This document shows positions 23,031 to 31,150 of a stretch of DNA of 64,000 bases, in pieces. The notes beneath the pieces are model-generated. The model worked only from the letters and a program-made list of their open reading frames with translations. It searched no databases and was not told the DNA's origin. Source of the DNA: an uncultured Eubacteriales bacterium (GTDB taxonomy: Bacteria; Bacillota; Clostridia; Oscillospirales; Acutalibacteraceae). A program made the position numbers and the translations under genes. The stretch lies in NCBI GenBank assembly GCA_934463035.1, contig CAKSIG010000004.1:134311-198310 (forward strand), given 5' to 3'. Every line of letters starts with the position of its first letter. Within the stretch, counting starts at the first letter, position 1.

Positions 23031-25655
23031 TCATTTTTTGAACGTGAAATAATTAATGCTCATTGTGCTTCTCGGCGCCTCGGTTCTTATGAAAATTTTA
23101 AACTCGTGCTGACCCTTTGAAAACGGTATTATCTGCGGTGCGCTTGTCACCCACTTCTTCGGCAAATGAGGGTCTTTCGGGTCGTCCTCGTTCCACTCGG
23201 CAGACTCAAATTCGGGGCTTATCCCCTCTACCGTACAGGTCTTAACACCGTCAATTAAAACTTCCATATAGGAAGAAGACTTCTCGGCGGCAAAGCGAAC
23301 ACAAAACTCATATTGACCCGACTCTTCAACATCAACTGTGTATGAAACAAAGCAATCGTTACCGCGCATATCCTTTTCAAGACGGCGCACGTTCTGTCCT
23401 CCGCCCTCGTCGCTGCATTCTTCTATACCCGCAAACGTATGTGATACAGCATTCAGTTTAAGCGCTGAAATTTTTGAAGTGCCTGACGCGGATATTTTAT
23501 TTATAGGTCCGAAATCGGCATTTTTAAACCTATTAGTATGCATTATTGTATCCAAAACGTAGCGCGCGGATTTTTCAAGCTCCTCACGGCTTAAATTATG
23601 CAAAACCGCCGTTTGTATCGCGAGTTCTATTTCATCAGGGTATCCGAACGGCATTTTGATATTGTTGCCCGCCTTTATTTCCTCAAATAAATGCGAATCG
23701 GTGCGCCAATCGGTCATAACTACGCCCTCATAGCCCCACTCGTCACGCAGTATTCCCGTAATTGCGCCGTAGTTACTGCTTGAACGGATATTGTTTACAA
23801 GGTTATATGAGGTCATCAGACACAGCGGTTTGCTTTCCTTTACTGCTATTTCAAAACCTTTGAGGTATATTTCACGCAGCGCTCTTTCGGAAACGACGCT
23901 GTTGCTGAAAATTCTCATACGCTCCTGATTGTTGCACATAAAGTGTTTTATTGTTGCGGCAATTCCCATTGCCTGAATACCCCTTACTATTCCCGCGGCG
24001 CATTTGCCTGAAATAAGCGGGTCCTCAGAAAAATATTCAAAATTCCTGCCGCATAGAGGGTCGCGGTGTATGTTGAGAGCAGGCGCTAACAAAATATCTA
24101 TGTTGTGCTGCTTGCACTCCTTGCCCATTGCGGCACCCACAAGCTCGCACATATTGCTGTTCCACGTGCAGGCAAGCAGTGTTGCGCAGGGAAAGCAGGT
24201 AGTTGCCGTAGATACGCGCAGTCCCGCAGGCCCGTCAGCTGTTTGGGCGTTTGGTATTCTTCTTGCAAAATTGTTACCCATTCCCGCAGTGCCCCTTGGG
24301 ACGGCAGGTGGCTGCGCCATAGAAAGATTTATCATCTCCTCTACGCTTAATTCTCTTATAAAATCGTCTAAGGTCAACTTTTCATTTTTTACGTCATACA
24401 ACGTGTGGTTTCCGTGCTTTTCGCGCAATAATTCTAATTCAATCGGATAACATTCACCCGATTTTTTCCTTGATAGGCGTTGGTCGAACCACTTATTTTT
24501 TAACTTTTTGCCGTTTTGGTTCAAGCGCGACGGCAACTCACACGAAAGTTTTAATGATGTCGCAAATACCGTTTCGTCATCTTCTAAGGTCATACTGCCG
24601 CAGTTTTTGAGTTTGCGTATGTTCTCACCCAAATAAAATTGATATTCGCCCCTTGAAATAATAAACGAAGCATTGCTTTCGTCAAAATAGGCAAGATCGC
24701 TTTTGTTTATTTTAATCGTAACCGATTCGCTTTCGCTCGGTTGCAAGAGTTTTGTTTTATGAAAGCCTTTAAGTTCTAAGCGAGGTCTTCCCTGCTTGAT
24801 TTCAGGCGATTTTACATATATCTGAACAACATCTTTTCCTGCATAATCACCTGTGTTTTTTACGATGAAAGAGATGCTGATATTTTCCGAATTTTCAGTA
24901 TTTTTAATCTCCGATATTTCAAAATCGGTGTATGACAGACCGTGTCCGAAAGGAAACGCAACCTTTTCATTGGCGCCGGGTATTGTTTCAAAATAACGGT
25001 AACCAACATAAACGTCTTCTTCATAATAAACCGTATCCGAAAAAATGTGGTGATTTTCGGCGCACGGATAATCATTGTAGTCAAATGCCAATGTGTCTGT
25101 AAGATGTCCGCTTGGATTTATCTTTCCGCTTATTATATCGCCTACTGCATTTCCGCCTTCCATACCTGGCAGCCATACTAAGAGTATAGCCGATACTTTG
25201 CTGTATTTGCGGACAAAGTTCATATTTATCGGCTCCGCAATATTAAGTATTACAATTATATCCTTAAAATTTGAACGTTGCAGAGATGCAAAGAGAGCCT
25301 TTTCGCTGTCACTTAAATTGAATTCTTCAATGCTTCTGTCCCAAAACTCTCCCGAATTGCGTGAAATTACAACCAAGGCTGTCCTTGTTTCCTTTGCAAC
25401 GAGGTTCATTTCCTCCTCAGGCATTGATTCTTTTTCGCAAACAAGCGTAATCCCCGAATTTTTTAAACCTTCGGGTATGCCGACGCTGTAACGGCTGTTC
25501 ACATTTCCCGAACCGAAACCGCTTTTGTTATATTTGAACTGTCCGTCGCCGAGGACTGCTATTTTTTCACCATCTTTAAGCGGCAAAATGCCGTTGTTCC
25601 TTAAAAGTACAATGCCTTCCTCTGCCGCCTTGCGTGAAATGCTTATATTATCCAT
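23031..25655 (-). CDS. Glycoside hydrolase family 3 enzyme, permuted domain order (beta-glucosidase/xylosidase type)
   Basis: An 874-residue protein without signal peptide, so probably cytosolic. Domain order is GH3 C-terminal domain first (about 1-245, starting AAEEGIVLLRNNGILPL), fibronectin-III-like (about 250-350), then the GH3 barrel (about 420-700), then a C-terminal beta-sandwich like family 6 carbohydrate-binding modules (about 735-874). The nucleophile Asp is in GVVMTDWRTD (about residue 648), and RDPLCGRNFEYFSEDP and KHFMCNNQE are conserved substrate-site segments. The swapped order is known from rumen Clostridia enzymes. It follows the polysaccharide operon after a hairpin and probably finishes imported oligosaccharides. 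Confidence 0.88.
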   Translation of the reverse strand: MDNISISRKAAEEGIVLLRNNGILPLKDGEKIAVLGDGQFKYNKSGFGSGNVNSRYSVGIPEGLKNSGITLVCEKESMPEEEMNLVAKETRTALVVISRNSGEFWDRSIEEFNLSDSEKALFASLQRSNFKDIIVILNIAEPINMNFVRKYSKVSAILLVWLPGMEGGNAVGDIISGKINPSGHLTDTLAFDYNDYPCAENHHIFSDTVYYEEDVYVGYRYFETIPGANEKVAFPFGHGLSYTDFEISEIKNTENSENISISFIVKNTGDYAGKDVVQIYVKSPEIKQGRPRLELKGFHKTKLLQPSESESVTIKINKSDLAYFDESNASFIISRGEYQFYLGENIRKLKNCGSMTLEDDETVFATSLKLSCELPSRLNQNGKKLKNKWFDQRLSRKKSGECYPIELELLREKHGNHTLYDVKNEKLTLDDFIRELSVEEMINLSMAQPPAVPRGTAGMGNNFARRIPNAQTADGPAGLRVSTATTCFPCATLLACTWNSNMCELVGAAMGKECKQHNIDILLAPALNIHRDPLCGRNFEYFSEDPLISGKCAAGIVRGIQAMGIAATIKHFMCNNQERMRIFSNSVVSERALREIYLKGFEIAVKESKPLCLMTSYNLVNNIRSSSNYGAITGILRDEWGYEGVVMTDWRTDSHLFEEIKAGNNIKMPFGYPDEIELAIQTAVLHNLSREELEKSARYVLDTIMHTNRFKNADFGPINKISASGTSKISALKLNAVSHTFAGIEECSDEGGGQNVRRLEKDMRGNDCFVSYTVDVEESGQYEFCVRFAAEKSSSYMEVLIDGVKTCTVEGISPEFESAEWNEDDPKDPHLPKKWVTSAPQIIPFSKGQHEFKIFIRTEAPRSTMSINYFTFKK

Positions 25656-25689
25656 ATTTTTCTCCTGATATATAAATTTATAATAAACC

Positions 25690-25719
25690 CATAGCCTCCT
25701 TCAAAAGAAAGAGGCTATG
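25690..25719 (-). terminator. Hairpin between the mini-peptide gene and GH3
   Basis: CATAGCCTC (25690-25698) pairs with GAGGCTATG (25711-25719). On the minus strand it is followed by GGTTTATTATA, a weak T-rich tail, so it may be a partial terminator or mRNA-processing site that separates GH3 from the operon above. Confidence 0.5.
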
Positions 25720-25731
25720 ACAGTAACAGAT

Positions 25732-25848
25732 TCAGAAAACTCCGCCGCCCGGATTATCCATAAAATCTCCCGATAGGTCTTGCGCTATCGGTTCTTTCGG
25801 CTCGGTTAAAAGCGAAAATTCCGCCGTAGGTTTTGAGTATTCTTTCAT
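25732..25848 (-). CDS. 38-aa mini-peptide with YxKP leader-like motif (paralogue 2)
   Basis: Has a strong SD (AAAAAGGAG) before ATG and starts 15 bp after the lipoprotein stop. It begins MKEYSKPTAEFS and ends DNPGGGVF. The N-terminus matches the 46-aa peptide at 26296-26436 (MK-x-Y-x-KP-x-A-x-FS), so they are paralogues. Short Clostridial proteins with a Y-x-x-P start resemble RiPP (lasso-type) leaders, but no maturation enzyme gene is nearby. Function unknown. Confidence 0.7.
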   Translation of the reverse strand: MKEYSKPTAEFSLLTEPKEPIAQDLSGDFMDNPGGGVF

Positions 25849-25863
25849 TTAAAAATCTCCTTT

Positions 25864-26283
25864 TTACCCTACAAATCCGTTGGGTTCGGTTGTGATTTCG
25901 GCGCCGAGCCCGCTCTTTTCGGGCGTCTTAGAATCAGATGACGTGTTTTCCTTTGAGGAATTATCCGAAGCGGAGCTTGTTTTGCCGCCGCTTACCTGAT
26001 TTGAGACAGCTGAGGACGGGCTTTCGGCGTTCTTTTTGCCGCCCGGCTCTTTTGTTTTATCGGTGCTGTCCGCCGAGGACGGAGAATCAAAATTACCGTT
26101 CCATTCGGAAGTAACCTCGCTTGCCTCCTTTGAAGTAAGCGATTCGGTTGATTCAATATCGTTGTACTTAGTATCAGAACTTGTTTTGTCCTTAATCTTG
26201 CCGCGGCAGGCGGTGAGAGCCACCGCCGCCGTGATAAGAAGGATCACTGCCGAAAGTACAATTTTGCAATTGATCCTGTTCAT
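25864..26283 (-). CDS. Ser/Thr/Lys-rich lipoprotein
   Basis: A 139-residue protein. A basic start and hydrophobic core lead to the lipobox ALTACRG (Cys at about residue 26). The rest is a low-complexity, Ser/Thr/Lys/Glu-rich extended chain ending TTEPNGFVG, with no predicted fold. It is probably a membrane-anchored spacer or stalk on the cell surface. It lies between the two YxKP mini-peptide genes (12 and 15 bp gaps) in the secreted-protein operon. No family recognised. Confidence 0.75.
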   Translation of the reverse strand: MNRINCKIVLSAVILLITAAVALTACRGKIKDKTSSDTKYNDIESTESLTSKEASEVTSEWNGNFDSPSSADSTDKTKEPGGKKNAESPSSAVSNQVSGGKTSSASDNSSKENTSSDSKTPEKSGLGAEITTEPNGFVG

Positions 26284-26295
26284 AAATCCGCCTCG

Positions 26296-26436
26296 TTATT
26301 CATCTGTGTAATCAGGGTCGGTATAATCGTAATCGCCCCAGTTTTTTACACTTGTGTCGGTAATATCCGTGCAGATTTTTTCTTTTATATAGCCATATTC
26401 GGAGAATATTGCTTCGGGTTTTAAATAGGATTTCAT
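26296..26436 (-). CDS. 46-aa mini-peptide with YxKP leader-like motif (paralogue 1)
   Basis: Has a near-perfect SD (AGGAGG) 7 nt before ATG, 11 bp after the large SGNH-protein gene. It begins MKSYLKPEAIFSEYGYI, contains one Cys (residue 22), and ends in an Asp/Tyr-rich tail (WGDYDYTDPDYTDE). It is paralogous at the N-terminus to the 38-aa peptide 450 bp downstream. There is no signal peptide or membrane span. Function unknown; possibilities are RiPP-like precursor or small regulatory/assembly peptide. Confidence 0.75.
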   Translation of the reverse strand: MKSYLKPEAIFSEYGYIKEKICTDITDTSVKNWGDYDYTDPDYTDE

Positions 26437-26447
26437 TTTATATCCTC

Positions 26448-29400
26448 CTATCTTTTGCTGTATGCGGCGGCATTTGCCTTGATAAATGCCTGAACTGCAT
26501 TTATGTCAGCCTTTGCGCCGTCTGTGCCTGTGGTAATATACTCGCAAAGTGCGGAGTAGTTGGTTTTATCAACGGTTTTATATCCGTCAAAGTAAGCGTT
26601 TGTTCCGTCGGTGTATTCAATGTTTACACTTGCGTTGAAAACGCCGACCTTTATCATCTTAGCGGCAAGCTCGCGGCTTACGCCCTTAACAGACTTGGAG
26701 TAGGTTGCCTTGCCTGTATTAAGCGGGCTGTAAAGTGTTTCGGAGGCACCGTCCTTGGTGTAGGTCACATAAGCCCTTGCGGAGATCTGCTGACCTGCGA
26801 GCTTATCCGACTGACTGCCGTTAAGACGTATCCAAGCGTTGCTTGTTACGCTGTTGTCGGTATAAGCGTTTGCAAGTTTAATACCGTCAAAACCTGTCTT
26901 GCCTGTTGTGGCAAGAGTAAGTTCACCGTCAAACGATGCGGTGGGTAATGCTATCATACCCGAACGGACGCTGTAACCAAGCGCTTCAAATATTGAATTG
27001 TTGAATTTAAGCGCATACATAAGCGCGCCATTGCTATTAGCAGACGCAAGGTCAAGACCGTAAGCCTCCGCTTGGAAGTCAGGCGCCGCCTCGGCGATCA
27101 ACTCGTCGATATGACCTGCGAACATTGCGCTGTACTGCTCAGCGGTCATTCTCTCGCTTGCGGGGATATTATAGAAGCTGTCGCCTAAATACTTCTCGTA
27201 ATTGTCTGCGTATGTGAAATCATAAGCGCGTATGCTGTCGGAAACTATTGTTTCTTCAATCTTGTTGAAGAAATTGTTTACAATATACTGCGCAACCGCG
27301 CGGTTACCGTTTTCACCGAGGTGCAGCATATTGGCGCTTATAGCACCATTATCACTTGTGAAGTAATTCTTGGCGTCTGCGCTGCTCCAATTTGCAGAAG
27401 TTTCATAGAGGTCTACAAACGCACAGCCTGTTTCAGCCTGAACTTCAAACATAAGGTCGTGAACGGGCTTAACGTCTCTTGAAGATTTTATAGGCGCCGT
27501 CAGAACAACTGTCGGAGCGCTGTCAAGCCCTTCGAGCATTTCAACCATACGGGTAAGGGTCTTTTTGTAAAGCTCCTTGCCTGCGTCGGTCGTTACTTTA
27601 TTCCAATCGTTTGTTCCGAGGTCGATGAATACGAAATCAGGCTGATAAACAGCATTTAAACGCCACATTGAGGAGTTTGCCTCGTGATATGAACGGTAAC
27701 GTGAATCGACTTCGGTGTAGCTGTTAACCAACTTCCAACCCCACTGACCGAGATTTATAAACTCATAGCCGTTTTCTGTCTTTGCGTTCAAAAGCTCGTC
27801 AACATAGTCAGGGAATGCGCTGTCGTAACCGCCGTAAATATAGCTGTCGTAAAGCTCGGTCTGAGAATCGCCGAAGTATGCAATCTTTACCTTTTCGCTG
27901 GCACTGCCTGTATTAAGAGCAGTTATAAGAGTTGCCTTTTCGGTTGTTAAAAGCGCCTTTGTTTCAGCGTTAAGAGCGTTTAATACCTGCCACTTTGTCT
28001 CGTTTGAAACGCCCGACTTGTTATAGAAGTTTGTTTTATAGCATTCGGCATACGCGTTTGCTGTGCTGCAAGCATTCCAAGCGTCTATTACCGACTGGTT
28101 GGCAACTATTGCAGCATAATTCGGAGCTACCGCCTCAACCTGAGCCGAGGTAAGCCCTGCGGCGGAAATTGCCGCCTGGGTCAAAGCTATATCCTTTGCG
28201 GTTGCGGGGGTTATAGCGTCGGCGTTGTAGTAAAGCGCGTCTGCGCCATACTCATAAATGAAATCATAGACCTTAGCTTCTGCATCCGTTCCGAGATACT
28301 GAACACAATTATCATAGTAGTGGCTGTTGTTTGCAGGAAGTGAGAAATCCGAAAGATTTGAAACTTCGCTTGCAGGAACGTTTGTGGTTGTGCCGCCTGC
28401 GAATAACAGCTTGCCGTCGTTATCGAAGAACATAAACTTATAAGCAAGATAACCGTTATCCTCGCCTGTTCCGATTACGAGTTTATAAGCGCGGTTGTAG
28501 CTTATGTTAAGATACCTGTATAATTCGGAATTGGTTGTAGCCCAACCCTGTGAATTTCTGTTGTTGTAGGACTTTATGTTGTTCGGAAGCTCGAAAGCGG
28601 GCACTTCAACCGTAGCATTATTACATCTGAAAGAGAATTCGCCGCTGTTTGTTCCGTCTGAATATTGAAGCACTGTTCCCTCAATATCAAGTGACGTTGA
28701 GGTGCTGGGTAATTTAAGCCTTGCATAGGCTTTGCTTGTGCCTTCTGCGTCATAATGCAGATAGATGTACGGGTCGTTGTTTACGCTCGGTCCGTACGGA
28801 ATAACGTCAAGCGCCATATACTTAAAGCTATTGTTTTTGGCAACGTATCTGCCCATTTTACCCTGCGACTGCCACTCGGTTGAAGCGTCAAGAACGCTGT
28901 TGCCTGTGCTGAATGCTTTGGTGAGCTTTTTGCCCGAAGCGTCGCCCGAGTATGCCTTAACCGTCCAGAGCATTTCGGAATAAAATTCGTCCTCAAAGGT
29001 ATCGTTTACCTTTTCAGCTTTAAACTGTGCCGACGCATTTGCGGTAAATTCCGCCCAGGTAGCGTCACCTGCAAGCTCTTTGAGTGCCACTTCGGAAAGT
29101 GCGGCATAATCTGCGGCGAATTTCGTGTAGTCTTCACTTGTTCTGTCAATCGCGGTTCCGCTTATAACTCCGTTAATATAATCCGAATGGTCGGTTATAA
29201 ATTCGGGCACGGATACGTGATTACTGAAATAGTAATCCTTGCTTTGAACATCACCCATCATTGTTTCAGGCGCGCCAACGTTAAGATAATTATCCATTGC
29301 GTTATAGATAGGCTTAATGATATTAAGTGAAAGATTGGAAGCGTTGGCATTTAAACCGATGTTCAGTCCTTTACACGTAACGGTATTTGTACCGTCGGTA

Positions 29401-31049
29401 ACCGAAAGGTTCAAATTATAATATGTTCCTGCGCTGTTGAGTGCATACTCCAAAACATAGGTTATTTCGTTAGGGGTATATACATCGCCGTTGTAGGTGC
29501 CCAATAACAGATATCCGTTATTCTTAACGGTAAGGTTTCTGTCATCATAGCCGGTTGATGTAGTATTATTATTAATTGCTCTTATTTCACGATAAGAATT
29601 TGTTTTGTCAAAATCGGTTATTACGTTATTGTCGTCCTTCTTTGACTGGAAGGAAATTCTCAGATCGTTATATTGGGTTGAGTTTGCCTCGCCCGGAACT
29701 TTAAGCAAAATTCTGAATCCGACGGGGACCGCATAATTACTTGTTTTAACCTCGGTAAGATCGGCAAACTTTGTTTTAATAACCAGCTTTTCGGGAGCTT
29801 CTTTAAGCGTTGTTATCTCGCTGGCGGGAACAATGCCGCTTACAACGTACTGCGCGTATGTGCGGTAGCCCGCAAATTTATCGGCGTCATAAAGTCCGTT
29901 ATCAACCAAAGCGGTTTGCTCGTCCTTTGAAAGAGAATTATATTTTGTATCAAAAGCAAGGCTTTCGTCAATAACCTTTTGAGCATTTGCGGTTGTTATA
30001 TCGCTGTTTTCACTTACAGCAACCAAAGTCGGATAGTCTTTCAGAATGTCTTTAAGGCTTATCAATATATTCGCATAATTTTTGTATTCTGTCAGCTTAT
30101 CAGCATCATAAAATCCGCAATCAACCAATGCTTCCTTATCGGTATCCGACAGAGTGTTATAATCGGTATTCAAAGTGTCGATTTCCGAAATAACTTCCTG
30201 AGCGTTTGAAACGGTTATATCACTTTTTGAGCTTATTGTGCTGATAAAGTTGTGATTTGTTATAAATCCATATTGCTCGGTTGTAAGGGTGCGTTCCTCG
30301 GTATAGGTTACTTTCATACTGTAAAGCTCATAGCTGAATGAATTTCCATCAGAAAAGATTACGGGATACGGATAGTAACCGTTTGATGAGTTAGCGTAAG
30401 TATACATAGCGGTTTCATCTTCGCCGCTAACCATATATGCAGTGCCCTTAACGCCATTGCCGTTGGGAACAGTTACTGTTTTTATGAGAGACGAATTTGA
30501 AATTTTCTTAAAATCAAATGCGGGCTCAACTGCCGCAAAAGACTGTCCGCTTGCCCACCAGCGTTTTTTAGAATCAACAGAAATGCCGCCATTTGTAGAT
30601 GGAATTCCGTTATTACCGTTATTGTAATTACCCATAAACGCAGTTCGGTTCGCATTTGACGATATTCCCGGTCTTGCCCATATCGTGTTATAATTTACAA
30701 CTGTTTCAACCTTGGTTATTGTTTTAGGGTCAAAAAATTCCTTGGTTTCAGCGTTCTTATAGGGAATCCATACGCTTCCGTTCGCATCTCCCGAACCGTC
30801 CGAATACTTAAATTGAAGTATTCCGTTCAAATTAACGTCTGTTGCTTCGGTAACGGAATAAGTACCGGTATCCTGAGCAACGATGTGATAAAATGATTCG
30901 GCTTTCATAGGAATATCTACTGTAATTTCTTTTTTGTAGGTGGTAGTGACATCCGCCTGAGTTACAAACGTTGCGGAAATACAGCCGATTGCCAAAGCGG
31001 CAGTCAACAAGACCGCTAACAGTTTTTTATACATTTTCATTGCTTTCAC
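26448..31049 (-). CDS. Giant secreted protein with duplicated N-terminal module and SGNH-hydrolase domain
   Basis: 1533 residues. A signal peptide (about 1-32) is followed by a beta-rich module (about 38-250) and helical repeats of about 50 residues rich in TVSNAQEVISE...Y-x-x-L (about 265-400). A second beta module follows (about 410-620). All of this is closely shared with the 746-residue protein three genes upstream. A further beta domain lies at about 690-940. An SGNH esterase domain follows, with block I YFGDSQTE (about 1060), block III DLGTND (about 1145) and block V NMLHLGENG (about 1241), where the usual catalytic Asp three residues before His is Asn. The C-terminus is a beta domain. 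It probably removes acyl groups from polysaccharide outside the cell. No dockerin. Confidence 0.75.
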   Translation of the reverse strand: MKAMKMYKKLLAVLLTAALAIGCISATFVTQADVTTTYKKEITVDIPMKAESFYHIVAQDTGTYSVTEATDVNLNGILQFKYSDGSGDANGSVWIPYKNAETKEFFDPKTITKVETVVNYNTIWARPGISSNANRTAFMGNYNNGNNGIPSTNGGISVDSKKRWWASGQSFAAVEPAFDFKKISNSSLIKTVTVPNGNGVKGTAYMVSGEDETAMYTYANSSNGYYPYPVIFSDGNSFSYELYSMKVTYTEERTLTTEQYGFITNHNFISTISSKSDITVSNAQEVISEIDTLNTDYNTLSDTDKEALVDCGFYDADKLTEYKNYANILISLKDILKDYPTLVAVSENSDITTANAQKVIDESLAFDTKYNSLSKDEQTALVDNGLYDADKFAGYRTYAQYVVSGIVPASEITTLKEAPEKLVIKTKFADLTEVKTSNYAVPVGFRILLKVPGEANSTQYNDLRISFQSKKDDNNVITDFDKTNSYREIRAINNNTTSTGYDDRNLTVKNNGYLLLGTYNGDVYTPNEITYVLEYALNSAGTYYNLNLSVTDGTNTVTCKGLNIGLNANASNLSLNIIKPIYNAMDNYLNVGAPETMMGDVQSKDYYFSNHVSVPEFITDHSDYINGVISGTAIDRTSEDYTKFAADYAALSEVALKELAGDATWAEFTANASAQFKAEKVNDTFEDEFYSEMLWTVKAYSGDASGKKLTKAFSTGNSVLDASTEWQSQGKMGRYVAKNNSFKYMALDVIPYGPSVNNDPYIYLHYDAEGTSKAYARLKLPSTSTSLDIEGTVLQYSDGTNSGEFSFRCNNATVEVPAFELPNNIKSYNNRNSQGWATTNSELYRYLNISYNRAYKLVIGTGEDNGYLAYKFMFFDNDGKLLFAGGTTTNVPASEVSNLSDFSLPANNSHYYDNCVQYLGTDAEAKVYDFIYEYGADALYYNADAITPATAKDIALTQAAISAAGLTSAQVEAVAPNYAAIVANQSVIDAWNACSTANAYAECYKTNFYNKSGVSNETKWQVLNALNAETKALLTTEKATLITALNTGSASEKVKIAYFGDSQTELYDSYIYGGYDSAFPDYVDELLNAKTENGYEFINLGQWGWKLVNSYTEVDSRYRSYHEANSSMWRLNAVYQPDFVFIDLGTNDWNKVTTDAGKELYKKTLTRMVEMLEGLDSAPTVVLTAPIKSSRDVKPVHDLMFEVQAETGCAFVDLYETSANWSSADAKNYFTSDNGAISANMLHLGENGNRAVAQYIVNNFFNKIEETIVSDSIRAYDFTYADNYEKYLGDSFYNIPASERMTAEQYSAMFAGHIDELIAEAAPDFQAEAYGLDLASANSNGALMYALKFNNSIFEALGYSVRSGMIALPTASFDGELTLATTGKTGFDGIKLANAYTDNSVTSNAWIRLNGSQSDKLAGQQISARAYVTYTKDGASETLYSPLNTGKATYSKSVKGVSRELAAKMIKVGVFNASVNIEYTDGTNAYFDGYKTVDKTNYSALCEYITTGTDGAKADINAVQAFIKANAAAYSKR

Positions 31050-31150
31050 TCCTTAAAAATTCTAAATCATATTAAACACCGTATCGGTACGCCGAAAATC
31101 AATTCCGACGCACCGATTATACGGTTCAGTTAATCCTCAAAAAGTAATTC

